The notes: a model not told the origin generated them from the letters alone. 28,053 bases of DNA from an uncultured Eubacteriales bacterium (GCA_934446485.1 CAKSEM010000003.1:1-28053); one strand, 5' to 3'; positions 15,561 through 24,607 are shown, counted from the stretch's first letter. Numbers and translations: made by a program.

Positions 15561-16777
15561 TTGATTAACTTCTTTATGCTAGAGATTAATAAAAACAACC
15601 AAGGGTAACGTCTTATATTATACTCAACTTGTACCTTCAGGTTATTTATAAAATAATTACCTATATAGTATTTATCAAGAAAAGCAGGATAATGATTTAA
15701 TGCCAAATCATAACTCATTTCTCTGTCTTTTGACAATGGTGTAGGATGACTTAAATTTGCATTTGTTTCCACTGCCATTTCCATAGGAATTACCTTCAGA
15801 ACAAACTGATCTTTCAAGCTATTTAAAACCTTCGTTCCTTTAACATTATTGACAAGTAACAAACTCACTCCTCGATGAATGAATGGAAAATCAGGAATAC
15901 TTTCTCGCACACCCCAAAAATCAGCCAAAGTTATATCACCACACCGATGAGTATTTGCAAATGGGCATTGATAGCAATTCATTCGCATAAGATGACCTGA
16001 AATAAAAGCCTTAAAGTACGCCTCCATATCTTTGGAATAATTTACATATCTTATCTTGCCTGAAGAGCGCATTTTGTAAGAAGAAGAAGAAGAAGAACAG
16101 CTCCAACCACGGACTCTCTTATCTCTAAAAGAATAGTCAACGAAATCAGCATCCATTTTTTCTTCAACATGGCTAATCATATTCTTGAAAATCTCAGGCG
16201 ATGGAGTTCCATGACATATCAAATCAGAAGTAAGCAAATTATCATATTCTTTTCTCAGGAAAAGCTTTAAGCCAGCCACTTGACAAGGTGTACCAACAAA
16301 GTAAACGATACGACACTCTCGCAAATCCTTTTTTACCTGTTTATACGAATCACCAATATCAGATTGAACATATTTACTTCCCTTCAACTTTTCTAAATCA
16401 GAAAACTTCTCAACCCTAATATGACATACTTTTGGTCCATTCTTGTAAGCTGCTCCATAGACAACGCCATCTTGAGACAGAACTTTTTTGGCAATTGCAA
16501 TAAAGCCACCTCCAGAAGAACTCGTCTTAAGATCACCGACATTCTTATTCTGTGCAACATAAGCTTGCCCTTCATCCTGCAGAACAGTTACAGCATTCAT
16601 CATTGGACAAACACTTTCGCATAATCCACAATTCACGCATTTCGTTGCATCAAATTTAGGATAAAGAAATCCCTCTTTATTTGATTCCATTTGTAAAGCC
16701 TGGTGTGCACATACTTGCTCACAAGCTCTACATCCACAACAATCAGCTGCATCTATGGTTGAAATATACTTTAACAT
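15557..16777 (-). CDS. FrhB-like protein with two 4Fe-4S clusters
   Basis: Residues 1-60 form a ferredoxin module with two CxxCxxCxxxC sets: C13/C16/C19/C23 and C47/C50/C53/C57. The rest matches the coenzyme F420 hydrogenase/dehydrogenase beta-subunit family, N-terminal SSGGGFIAIAKKVL and SDLICHGTPSP, and later CYQCPFANTHRCGDITLADFWG with further cysteines. Bacteroidales are not known to make F420, so the name only reflects homology. Such genes are frequent beside pyruvyl transferase genes in exopolysaccharide loci; the four-base overlap here argues that the two work together, perhaps in a flavin- or iron-sulfur-dependent reduction of a sugar or its substituent. That role is inference. Confidence 0.85.
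   Translation of the reverse strand: MLKYISTIDAADCCGCRACEQVCAHQALQMESNKEGFLYPKFDATKCVNCGLCESVCPMMNAVTVLQDEGQAYVAQNKNVGDLKTSSSGGGFIAIAKKVLSQDGVVYGAAYKNGPKVCHIRVEKFSDLEKLKGSKYVQSDIGDSYKQVKKDLRECRIVYFVGTPCQVAGLKLFLRKEYDNLLTSDLICHGTPSPEIFKNMISHVEEKMDADFVDYSFRDKRVRGWSCSSSSSSYKMRSSGKIRYVNYSKDMEAYFKAFISGHLMRMNCYQCPFANTHRCGDITLADFWGVRESIPDFPFIHRGVSLLLVNNVKGTKVLNSLKDQFVLKVIPMEMAVETNANLSHPTPLSKDREMSYDLALNHYPAFLDKYYIGNYFINNLKVQVEYNIRRYPWLFLLISSIKKLIK
16078..16095. repeat. Trinucleotide microsatellite (AAG)6 inside the FrhB-like gene
   Basis: Six AAG units in a row on the plus strand, encoding a run of serines (SSSSSS) in the FrhB-like protein. Changes by whole units keep the frame, so it would vary a serine loop, not switch the gene. 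Confidence 0.75.
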
Positions 16778-16781
16778 AATG

Positions 16782-17702
16782 TTATTTTTTTATATTAACC
16801 AATATTCTCACAAGAGGGCACAAGAAGGATATATTGTGCCCCTCGCAAAACTCCGCAATCGATTCGACTATTACAACTTTGGGAGTATATCTACTAAACA
16901 TTGCGACTCTACTTACAAACGCTCTCATATTAGTGAAAAGATGAGTTTGATTTCTTGCTTTAAAATACAAATGAGACCATTTGAAAAAAGCGACCAATGC
17001 TCTAACTTTTCTAACAGCAATAGGTTGACTAACATTCGGTGAAATATTTTGGTTACCACATCTCCATAAAACATGTGAATTATTTACCGTATGGAAACCC
17101 TTCCTTTCTGAAAACAAAACCCATGTAGCAGTATCACTTCCCCAAGCCAAATCAAATTTCTTAAATCCATTATATTTTCGGTAAACTTCTCTACTAAATA
17201 TGTTTTCTACAACAAGACTTGCATATTTGCCTTTTAATTTACCTTTATAATAAGAGAAATTATCTAAATCTTGAGGATATTTTTCAGGAATACTTGTTAT
17301 CTTTCCATCATCGTTGATAACCTTCACATCAAAATGATACAAATCATAGGAAGCATTTGTTTCTTGTAAACTTTTATAAAAATTTTCCACACAAGATGCT
17401 TCCATTACGTCATCATCGGAGAAAAGCCATATCCATTCTTCATCCTGGCTCATATCAATACAACGCTCCCATTGAGCTACCAAATCCTTGCCACCAAGGT
17501 TGGTATCAAAGCGTTTATACACTAAGTTAATTTTATCCCTATACTTATCTACTATCTCCTCCAAATTGTTAGGACTACAGTCATCGCCTATATAAAGCGT
17601 GAAGTCCTGACATGTTTGAGCAGCAATGGAATCCAAGGCAGCAGCAAGAAACGTTGACTTATAGGCAGGGATAACTATTGCTAAGCTATTTAATTTTGTC
17701 AT
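16782..17702 (-). CDS. Glycosyltransferase family 2
   Basis: A 306-residue GT-A fold inverting transferase. LAIVIPAYKSTFLAAALDSI is the standard opening, YIGDDCSPNN holds the first aspartates (about 37-46), and WLFSDDDVMEASCV (about 92-105) carries the metal-binding DXD. The C-terminal part is soluble with no clear membrane helix, so it is not a synthase. It adds one sugar to the lipid-linked unit. It lies four bases upstream of the FrhB-like gene start and 22 bases downstream of the acyltransferase. The donor sugar is not predictable. Confidence 0.88.
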   Translation of the reverse strand: MTKLNSLAIVIPAYKSTFLAAALDSIAAQTCQDFTLYIGDDCSPNNLEEIVDKYRDKINLVYKRFDTNLGGKDLVAQWERCIDMSQDEEWIWLFSDDDVMEASCVENFYKSLQETNASYDLYHFDVKVINDDGKITSIPEKYPQDLDNFSYYKGKLKGKYASLVVENIFSREVYRKYNGFKKFDLAWGSDTATWVLFSERKGFHTVNNSHVLWRCGNQNISPNVSQPIAVRKVRALVAFFKWSHLYFKARNQTHLFTNMRAFVSRVAMFSRYTPKVVIVESIAEFCEGHNISFLCPLVRILVNIKK

Positions 17703-17724
17703 ATACAGATTAAATTAAAGAAGT

Positions 17725-18426
17725 TCAATAGAATCTACAAGATTTACCTTTAAATTCATATTTTAAATTTCGAGGTCTTTCATTCACTTTTCGAGCTGGT
17801 ATTCCTGCCACGACAGCAAATGGCTCAACATCCTTGGTTACAACACAACCTGCGCAACAAACGGCTCCTTCCCCTATATGCACGCCAGGCAATACAATTA
17901 CATTTGCACCTAACCAAACCCTATCATCAATTTCAACAGACAACTTTACTTTATCTTCTGAAGGAAGACCAAAATATGGATCACGATGGTCATGTTGAAG
18001 CGTATAGATAGATACATTGGACGAAAGGTTTACATTCCTGCCTATAGTCAAACCACGGCGAGCATCAAGTATAGCATTATCTCCAATAATGGAACCATCA
18101 CCAAGGGACAATTTTTCGGGAGCTCGAAGTTCTGTACGAAAGTGAATTGTTACATTCTTGCCCATTTTTACACCCAATCCTTTATAGAGTATTTTTCGGA
18201 AATGGCATGATGGTATTTTTGCGATTTGGAATAGAGCAAATCGCCCCCCTCCGAATCTCATGAAGTGTTCTGTTACACGCAAAGGAAAACATAACAGATA
18301 TGCTTTCTTTCTATTTCTTTCCTTGCTCCCCATGGCTCCCAATACCATCAGCGGATAATAAAACATTAAGAATATCCAATTGCCATACAACACGAGGACA
18401 AATACAGTGAGAACAATGTATATCAT
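17725..18426 (-). CDS. Membrane-anchored hexapeptide acyltransferase (WcaF/NodL-like)
   Basis: Residues about 3-32 are hydrophobic (IVLTVFVLVLYGNWIFLMFYY), a probable anchor. From about 90 onward hexapeptide repeats form a left-handed beta-helix (GKNVTIHFRTELRAPEKLSL, IIGDNAILDARRGLTIG), with the acyl-site region LQHDHRDP (histidines near 144-146) and the C-terminal AGIPARKVNERP signature. It should acetylate a sugar on the glycan using acetyl-CoA. The N-terminal FGGGRF segment is encoded across a G6 run (18244-18249) that could slip. It ends 22 bases before GT2 and follows the membrane protein gene by one base. Confidence 0.87.
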   Translation of the reverse strand: MIYIVLTVFVLVLYGNWIFLMFYYPLMVLGAMGSKERNRKKAYLLCFPLRVTEHFMRFGGGRFALFQIAKIPSCHFRKILYKGLGVKMGKNVTIHFRTELRAPEKLSLGDGSIIGDNAILDARRGLTIGRNVNLSSNVSIYTLQHDHRDPYFGLPSEDKVKLSVEIDDRVWLGANVIVLPGVHIGEGAVCCAGCVVTKDVEPFAVVAGIPARKVNERPRNLKYEFKGKSCRFY

Positions 18427-18427
18427 A

Positions 18428-19633
18428 TTAAGAATTTATTTTTTCCTTTTTACAGGTACTTTCATATCTAACCTTTACAGTCAAATATAGTCCTAACATA
18501 AAAGGTATTATACTTACATTATTTTGACAAGGTGCACTTGCTATATTTAATAACAAGAAGGCACCAGCATAATATTTTAAATAGACATATCTATCGGGTA
18601 ATTTAAAAAACAACATCCAAACAAACAATATTGCTAACAAGCTTGTAGCTATAATGCCATAGTTATAGTAAAACCCGCAATACCCGACATCTTCTCGATA
18701 AACTCTGAGTAGCTCCTGAGTTCGTTGAAAAGCATTACCATAAGAACTATTTCCAAAAGAAGGTACTCCTACACCAAATATTACTTGCTGAACATTACGG
18801 GGATATTCAAATGTATAATAATTAGCTGCTACTATTCGGATATTGTCATACTGAGATTGCGCAGCCTTCTCTTCCATAGACTTTTCTATTAAAGAATTAA
18901 CTACCTTTACATGAGGTAACACAAAGAAAATCAAGATTGCAGCAAGACTAGCAAACAGCAATTTCTTCACCAATTTCGTACGAATAAAGTATAACATTCC
19001 ACCTAAAATGAAAGAAACAACAATATCCTGACGAGTTAAAGATAATAGAATACCTAAACCTGTTGCCATAATCCAATATAAATCTTTTTTATTACCCTCA
19101 ATAGCATACCTATTAATTTTCATAAGAAAGAAAAATATAGCCCAATAAATACCCAACAATCTAAAACGAGTGGCGCCTCGATCTACCCCCTCATCCGCAC
19201 TACCAAACAAAGGTGCAGAGCTGAGATGATTCAAAACAGAGCAAACTAAAAAACAAATTGTAAAAAATTCAACAATCTGCTCTATATCTTTAATTGCAAG
19301 TTTTGATTTGATTAAAGGAATTAACAGCAAATATGCAAAACCTTGCATTGCGGCTATAACACTCATCCCCAATGGTTGTCCATTGAATTCATACGCATTA
19401 TAAGCAGAAATTAGCTGGCACACAGAAATCGCAGCGATAGAATACATAACATTTTTACTTGCAATACTTTTGTTACGTAATGTCAAGAAAAAAAACACAA
19501 ATGACAAGAAGTATAAGAGAAACTTATATACTTGAGGTAATATATTTATAAATGTTGGATTGTAACACTCTAATGATGCCATTGAAATGGCAATTAGCAA
19601 ACCTTTATACTTACTTCTTCTCATAAGGCACAT
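18428..19633 (-). CDS. O-antigen polymerase/ligase-like membrane protein
   Basis: A 401-residue polytopic protein with about ten hydrophobic helices and one large external loop (about 245-310), the layout of Wzy polymerases and WaaL-type ligases. Sequence motifs are weak, as usual for these families; GATRFRLLGIYW and SLTRQDIVVSFI resemble the conserved arginine-bearing loops. An ATG at 19624 (MRRSKYKG) is an alternative start. A second polymerase-like gene lies directly upstream, so one may polymerise the repeat unit and the other ligate, or they may serve two glycans. Confidence 0.75.
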   Translation of the reverse strand: MCLMRRSKYKGLLIAISMASLECYNPTFINILPQVYKFLLYFLSFVFFFLTLRNKSIASKNVMYSIAAISVCQLISAYNAYEFNGQPLGMSVIAAMQGFAYLLLIPLIKSKLAIKDIEQIVEFFTICFLVCSVLNHLSSAPLFGSADEGVDRGATRFRLLGIYWAIFFFLMKINRYAIEGNKKDLYWIMATGLGILLSLTRQDIVVSFILGGMLYFIRTKLVKKLLFASLAAILIFFVLPHVKVVNSLIEKSMEEKAAQSQYDNIRIVAANYYTFEYPRNVQQVIFGVGVPSFGNSSYGNAFQRTQELLRVYREDVGYCGFYYNYGIIATSLLAILFVWMLFFKLPDRYVYLKYYAGAFLLLNIASAPCQNNVSIIPFMLGLYLTVKVRYESTCKKEKINS

Positions 19634-19691
19634 ACTTTAAATGGTATAAGCCTATTAAAAGAAGGCTGAAATTCTAAACTATCCCACAAAG

Positions 19692-21089
19692 TTATTTCAG
19701 AGATGGGGGGGGGATATTACCTTGCTTCCTTACATGCTGAATTGCATATAGGGCAAGAATTGCGAAAATTTGCCACATAATATTTTCTTGTATAAAAATT
19801 GTACGATAAACATTTGCTGTAAAGCCAAATCCCAACAAGTTAAAAAATAAACATAGAGAAGTCAACGTAGGAATACTTATATCATTCTTAACATTTAGAA
19901 ACCTTGAAAATATCAAAGCAAAAATAGTAGCAAATATGATACCACCAATAGTTCCAAAATCCAAATAAATATCACCCATAAAAGTATAAAACACATCAAC
20001 TGGGGTTCCTAGCTTTATCTCATATAAAGCTTTATATACATCATAATCCTCTATATATGGCAAACCCAGAAGTTTTCGTAAGAATATGAAGTTCTGATTA
20101 CCACCTAATAATGTTTTAACATCCCAAACATCGTCAGAAAATCTAGGTATAGCTTCACCCATGTATTGGCTTATCCAAACATCTATGGTTACCTCTTTAT
20201 TGGTATTTTGCGAAAAACGTGATATGGAAATAGCTGCAAGTGCTAAAGCAAAAAAACAACTAGCAACCACGCCTACTTTGATAACTGTTTTTCTTACTTT
20301 TAAAGAAAGTGTTTGTTTGATCGTTAAAAATAATGTAACTAACAGTAAACCCGTACCAACTAATCCTCCACGACTTCCTGAAAGAAGTTTAAATAAAGTA
20401 AAGACAACAATTGGTACAATTAACATATAAACATATTTTGTATTATGTTTAGATAGTTGATAAAACAAAAGCACAATAACTAACATTTCAAAACGCCGTA
20501 TTAATGCAAAACATAATTTTGAGGGTCCTGAGAAAAATAAAGCAGCTTTATCTCCGCTTGTCTCATACATATTAGCCAAATTAGAACCTACTAGCTGTCC
20601 TACAGAAAAATGCAACAGTAACGAAATAAAAGGCAGGATACTTAAAGCAAAAAACATAAAGCTAAGTGCATTATAAATATCAACCATACCTTTGTCGTCT
20701 ATATTATGTAACGAAGAAAAATTTGCCTTCCATAATGGAGCCAAACAGATATTAATAGTAAAAAAAAGATAAAGTAAAGGAGCAATCTGAATATTAGGAT
20801 AAAATAGCTCAACCTTATCTTGGGCATAATACCAACACGCTCCAACTCCTCCCATCACATATACCAGGTAAAGAAAACTACCTGTATCAAAATGCTTCTT
20901 ATGTCGTTGATAGAAAATAAACACAACAGAAAATAATGCAGCATAAACTAATATCAAAAAGTTATTGACATTACTGAATATATGAATTAAATTATAGATA
21001 GCAGAATTCTTATCTATGCCATGTACACATAGGTAGATAACATAGATAAAAAGAAATAGCCAAATCCACCTTTTTATTATTCTATACAT
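19692..21089 (-). CDS. Oligosaccharide repeat unit polymerase (Wzy-like)
   Basis: A 465-residue integral membrane protein with about twelve hydrophobic helices. The motif KLLSGSRGGLVGTGLLLVTL (about 239-258) is the conserved SGSRG segment of repeat-unit polymerases, and a long periplasmic loop (about 305-365) follows. It would join flipped repeat units outside the inner membrane. It ends five codons after a C9 tract (coding strand) that encodes three prolines (NIPPPSLK); a one-base change there would alter the tail, not the core. It follows wzx by four bases. Confidence 0.82.
   Translation of the reverse strand: MYRIIKRWIWLFLFIYVIYLCVHGIDKNSAIYNLIHIFSNVNNFLILVYAALFSVVFIFYQRHKKHFDTGSFLYLVYVMGGVGACWYYAQDKVELFYPNIQIAPLLYLFFTINICLAPLWKANFSSLHNIDDKGMVDIYNALSFMFFALSILPFISLLLHFSVGQLVGSNLANMYETSGDKAALFFSGPSKLCFALIRRFEMLVIVLLFYQLSKHNTKYVYMLIVPIVVFTLFKLLSGSRGGLVGTGLLLVTLFLTIKQTLSLKVRKTVIKVGVVASCFFALALAAISISRFSQNTNKEVTIDVWISQYMGEAIPRFSDDVWDVKTLLGGNQNFIFLRKLLGLPYIEDYDVYKALYEIKLGTPVDVFYTFMGDIYLDFGTIGGIIFATIFALIFSRFLNVKNDISIPTLTSLCLFFNLLGFGFTANVYRTIFIQENIMWQIFAILALYAIQHVRKQGNIPPPSLK
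19705..19713. repeat. G9 homopolymer in the 3' end of the Wzy-like gene
   Basis: Nine consecutive Gs on the plus strand (C9 in the coding strand), the longest G/C run in the window and in very AT-rich surroundings. Loss of one base would end the protein as IPPHL; gain of one would extend it by roughly 27 residues toward the next gene. A strong candidate for slipped-strand length variation. Confidence 0.7.
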
Positions 21090-21093
21090 AATA

Positions 21094-22533
21094 TTACCCT
21101 TTAATCTTAGTATATATCAGTTTACAAAAATTCAGTGCCTCTTCATTATGAAATATATAAATATTTAATAAATAAGAGTATAAGCACATCATCAATCCTC
21201 CAAAAACAAAGGACAAAACAATATTGTCAACGTAAAAATATATTGGAATCAAAAAGAATAACATAGGAATATAGGCTACTATATTCTTAAAAAATAAAAC
21301 AAATGGGAATCGCAAACCAATATATTTAGTAACAAAAAACTGTGCAGATACTAATACCATACACTCAGACAAAAACCAAACGATAGAACTACCAACACTT
21401 TGCAGATATGGAACAATTGTGAAATTAAGTAGCAACCCTGCTCCTGCACCAATAGCAGAATTGATAAGTATTGCTTTATCTTTTTTCAATGGCATCAATG
21501 TCTGAATCACCAATATTTGCTCATAACCGATTATCAACATCAATGGCATTACAATTCTCATTGGCAGAATAGCCCCTTCATACCCCTTACCAGAGATGAT
21601 ACCTATAATCTGCGGGGCAAAAACTATTGAGAAATAGACCAAAGGTGTACTGAACATCATAAGGATATTAACAGAGCGATGCAATAGCTGTTTAAATTCG
21701 TCCTTTTTCCCTTCTGCTAAGAGCGAACTCATTCTAGGTAGCATGACTCCCGTAAAGGCAGAGAATAGGCTCAACAATATTGTATACAATTTAGTTGCGG
21801 TTGTATAATAACCAACTTGTATCTCATTAGATGTAAAGCCTAAGAAAGCGACATTAAATGTACCATACAAAGACGTTAAGAACATATAGATGCCCAGTAT
21901 AAAAAATGGTTTTACAAAGGGACTGATACTTATTTTTTTAACGGTAAAATGTACAAAGTGACGAGCATACCAAACATTAATAATGGCATTTACCGTTACC
22001 ATCAATGTAAAAAGTGCAAAGTATATAACATAATCACTTTTTGTCCTTACGAATAAAAACACTGCTATTACATAGAAGACTTTTACCGCCAAAGTTCTTA
22101 ATGTGATATATTTAAAGTCTTCCAATCCCTTAAATAGCCATTCTATCAGCAAATAGTTCGTTAACAATCTGACAGCTCCAACAAACATCAACTCTTTATT
22201 CGCATAGAGTTGAGGAACAGAATAAGTAGCTATCAGCAAAGCTATGACAGCTATGACAGTTGTTATAGAATTTAAAATGAAAAGACTACTATATGCTTGA
22301 TCCAATTTTTCTTGGTTACCTCTATATTTTGCAATTTCTCTGATTCCTACGGAACCTATTCCCATCATAGAAAACAGTAAGAAGTAACTAATTATAGAAT
22401 CTGCAAAATTGCATAAACCGATTTTATCCACTCCCAAGACTCTCGCTACATACGGATAGGTAAGCATCGGGAATAAATAATTTGCAGTGGTCAAAACACT
22501 GCTATAGAAGAAATTTTTCTTTATATTTGCCAT
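21094..22533 (-). CDS. wzx: Wzx-type oligosaccharide flippase
   Basis: A 479-residue polytopic protein of the polysaccharide transporter (MOP/PST) family with about 12-14 helices. It begins MANIKKNFFYSSVLTTANYL, then FPMLTYPYVARVLGVDKIGL and FADSIISYFLLFSMMGIGSV, a textbook N-terminus for these flippases. It moves the undecaprenyl-diphosphate-linked repeat unit across the inner membrane before polymerisation. It is the first intact gene after the 480-base gap that follows rmlC, and is followed four bases later by the Wzy-like gene. The remains of a different flippase lie directly upstream, suggesting replacement. Confidence 0.9.
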   Translation of the reverse strand: MANIKKNFFYSSVLTTANYLFPMLTYPYVARVLGVDKIGLCNFADSIISYFLLFSMMGIGSVGIREIAKYRGNQEKLDQAYSSLFILNSITTVIAVIALLIATYSVPQLYANKELMFVGAVRLLTNYLLIEWLFKGLEDFKYITLRTLAVKVFYVIAVFLFVRTKSDYVIYFALFTLMVTVNAIINVWYARHFVHFTVKKISISPFVKPFFILGIYMFLTSLYGTFNVAFLGFTSNEIQVGYYTTATKLYTILLSLFSAFTGVMLPRMSSLLAEGKKDEFKQLLHRSVNILMMFSTPLVYFSIVFAPQIIGIISGKGYEGAILPMRIVMPLMLIIGYEQILVIQTLMPLKKDKAILINSAIGAGAGLLLNFTIVPYLQSVGSSIVWFLSECMVLVSAQFFVTKYIGLRFPFVLFFKNIVAYIPMLFFLIPIYFYVDNIVLSFVFGGLMMCLYSYLLNIYIFHNEEALNFCKLIYTKIKG

Positions 22534-22548
22534 TTTTATTTTTGGACT

Positions 22549-22696
22549 ACTCAGATAATACCGAAGTTTTCCTCTCCCAACGTATTCAGTATTACACGTT
22601 CGTATATAACGATGCGATTATAAAGAACATACGGAAGTAAAGAAGCAACGTATTCTTCGCTATTCGCTTGTTGCTATCTGATGTTTGATTAGACAT
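22549..22696 (-). pseudogene. N-terminal remnant of a second Wzx-like flippase
   Basis: From ATG 22696 the minus strand gives MSNQTSDSNKRIAKNTLLLY, FRMFFIIASLYTNV and stop. The stretch RIAKNTLLLYFRM is the typical start of a flippase type common in Bacteroidales glycan loci and differs from the intact wzx. One base appears lost after SLYT: in the neighbouring frame the sequence goes on as RVILNTLGEENFGI, the expected continuation. The remnant ends about 15 bases before the intact wzx start. It shows that one flippase gene was replaced by another at this spot. Family call is from recognised sequence pattern. Confidence 0.72.
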
Positions 22697-23016
22697 TTAT
22701 TTTATGTCAGCATTAATAATTGGATTGATTTTCATACAATTCTAAGAAATGACGAAATGTCATTGCTTCAAAGCTATATTGATTTATTATTAAACCATGT
22801 TTATTATTCTTATTTTATATCTTTCACCCTGTTCTGATTCCAATGGAATGCGGATAAACGCACTTTTCCGCTCTCAATCATATGGGACACCATGCTTTGC
22901 CAGAAGCAGAACAACAGCGTGCATACCCTCGTAAGAATATATATATTTTACATGACCTAAACTTCAAAAAATCCTCGTTATCTCCAATAAGGTAATCTTA
23001 TCTCGCAATCATTAAA
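22697..23016. other. Intergenic region between rmlC and the flippase block
   Basis: No intact gene is visible here. Two short minus-strand open pieces look like coding debris: about 23 codons ending QNRVKDIK (near 22820-22890) and about 33 codons ending LELYENQSNY (near 22722-22820). TAGCTTTG on the minus strand (22769-22776) fits the -7 box TAnnTTTG, but no good -33 box lies 19 bases upstream, so I do not call a promoter. The region most likely holds eroded genes at a recombination border. Confidence 0.5.
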
Positions 23017-23604
23017 CTACTCATACAAGTTTTCATTGATATCAAACGGACTATCAAAGTCTTTCTGCATCGCATGCTTCGTATCTTTCTCTGAGAGATT
23101 GGCATGTTCGGTTGGGATTTTCCAATCGATACCGAGGGTATCATCGAGGATACTGATACCTCCATCAGCCTCTGGGTGATAGAAGTTATCACACTTGTAT
23201 TGGAAGACGGCTGTCTCTGAGAGGACAGCGAAACCATGAGCAAAGCCTTTTGGGATGAAGAACTGGCGATGATTGTCTTCTGTCAGTTCTACAGTCACAT
23301 GCTTGCCATAGGTTGGTGATCCTTTGCGGATATCCACAGCAACATCGAGCACTCTACCTTTTACGCAGCGCACCAACTTGCTCTGGGTATAAGGTGGGCG
23401 CTGGAAGTGCAGGCCTCGCATCACGCCATAGCTGCTCATTGACTCGTTGTCTTGGCAGAAGTGAACACTGTGTCCCAGGATTGGGGCAACCTTTTCTTCA
23501 AACTCTCGCTCGCTGAAGCTCTCGAAGAAGTAGCCACGAGAGTCACGAAAGAGGCGTGGCTCTATAATGAGGACGCCTTCTATTTCTGTTTTTACTATAT
23601 TCAT
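23017..23604 (-). CDS. rfbC: dTDP-4-dehydrorhamnose 3,5-epimerase
   Basis: RmlC converts dTDP-4-keto-6-deoxy-D-glucose to the L-lyxo form on the way to dTDP-L-rhamnose. The 195-residue protein has the cupin layout with RGLHFQRPP (catalytic H66), FIPKGFAHGF (117-126) and FQYKCDNFYHP with Y136. It starts five bases after the end of rmlA. RmlB and RmlD are absent from the window, so the rest of the pathway must lie elsewhere. A broken second copy lies at 1-272. Confidence 0.95.
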   Translation of the reverse strand: MNIVKTEIEGVLIIEPRLFRDSRGYFFESFSEREFEEKVAPILGHSVHFCQDNESMSSYGVMRGLHFQRPPYTQSKLVRCVKGRVLDVAVDIRKGSPTYGKHVTVELTEDNHRQFFIPKGFAHGFAVLSETAVFQYKCDNFYHPEADGGISILDDTLGIDWKIPTEHANLSEKDTKHAMQKDFDSPFDINENLYE

Positions 23605-23609
23605 CGTTT

Positions 23610-24518
23610 TTAATATTCTAAATTTTTTTTTAAAGTTTTATCTGTTTCGCTGAGAATAGAAAGCAAATACTTACCATAGTCATTCTTCAGCATAGGTTGA
23701 GCATTCTCCCTTAATTGCTCGGCGGTAATCCATCCCTGACGGTATGCGATTCCTTCCAAGCAAGCTACCTTCAAGCCCTGGCGCTTCTCCAAGACTTCAA
23801 TAAAGGTGGATGCCTCTGAAAGGGAATCATGGGTTCCGGTATCAAGCCAGGCAAATCCTCTTGCCATGGTCTGAACCTTCAGCTGCTTATCCTTCAAGAA
23901 CTCCTGATTAACGGTGGTGATTTCCAACTCACCACGAGCGGATGGCTTGATATGCTTAGCTACATCTACCACCTTGTTAGGATAGAAGTATAAACCTACC
24001 ACTGCATAGTTGCTCTTTGGATACTCAGGCTTCTCCTCAATGCTCAGGCAATTGCCTTGTTCATCGAACTCAGCAACTCCATATCGCTCCGGATCACTTA
24101 CACGATAGCCAAAAACGGTAGCCTTGTTATTCTGTTCAGCATCTACGACTGCCTGATGCAGCATCTGATTTAATCCTGCACCATAGAAGATATTATCGCC
24201 TAATACAAGGCAAGCGGAATCATCACCAATGAATTTCTCTCCGATAATGAAGGCTTGGGCTAAGCCATCTGGTGATGGCTGCTCAGCATACTCGAACTTG
24301 ACTCCGAACTGGCTTCCATCGCCTAAGAGACGTTTGAAACCTGGTAAATCAAATGGTGTTGAAATAATGAGAATCTCACGGATACCTGCCAACATCAATA
24401 CTGATATTGGGTAGTATATCATTGGTTTATCAAAAATTGGTATCAACTGCTTACTGATACCCTTTGTGATGGGGTACAAGCGTGTTCCGCTACCACCTGC
24501 TAATACTATTCCTTTCAT
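23610..24518 (-). CDS. rfbA: Glucose-1-phosphate thymidylyltransferase
   Basis: RmlA joins dTTP and glucose-1-phosphate to give dTDP-glucose, the first committed step to dTDP-rhamnose and related sugars. The 302-residue length is normal. The start MKGIVLAGGSGTRLYP carries the GGxGTR nucleotide-binding loop (8-13), followed by SKQLIPIFDKPMIYYP; LVLGDNIFYG and EEKPEYPKSNYAVVGLYFY are the other conserved blocks. It opens the rmlA-rmlC pair, after a 309-base intergenic stretch with several hairpins. I see no consensus promoter directly upstream. Confidence 0.96.
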   Translation of the reverse strand: MKGIVLAGGSGTRLYPITKGISKQLIPIFDKPMIYYPISVLMLAGIREILIISTPFDLPGFKRLLGDGSQFGVKFEYAEQPSPDGLAQAFIIGEKFIGDDSACLVLGDNIFYGAGLNQMLHQAVVDAEQNNKATVFGYRVSDPERYGVAEFDEQGNCLSIEEKPEYPKSNYAVVGLYFYPNKVVDVAKHIKPSARGELEITTVNQEFLKDKQLKVQTMARGFAWLDTGTHDSLSEASTFIEVLEKRQGLKVACLEGIAYRQGWITAEQLRENAQPMLKNDYGKYLLSILSETDKTLKKNLEY

Positions 24519-24607
24519 ATAATTATTATTTATTGTTCCATAACACTGGTCGAAAACCTACCCGTCCTTCCTTACTGTTAAAAAAGGCTTTTTTCGAATC
24601 CCTCCGT

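Noticed and set aside
15557..16777. True F420-reducing hydrogenase subunit
   Set aside because: No partner hydrogenase subunits nearby, and this bacterial group is not known to make F420; homology alone gives the name.
22534..23016. Invertible promoter region as in Bacteroides capsule loci
   Set aside because: No pair of long inverted repeats and no good -33/-7 pair is visible; the sequence reads as decayed coding DNA. No UpxY-type antiterminator gene is in the window.
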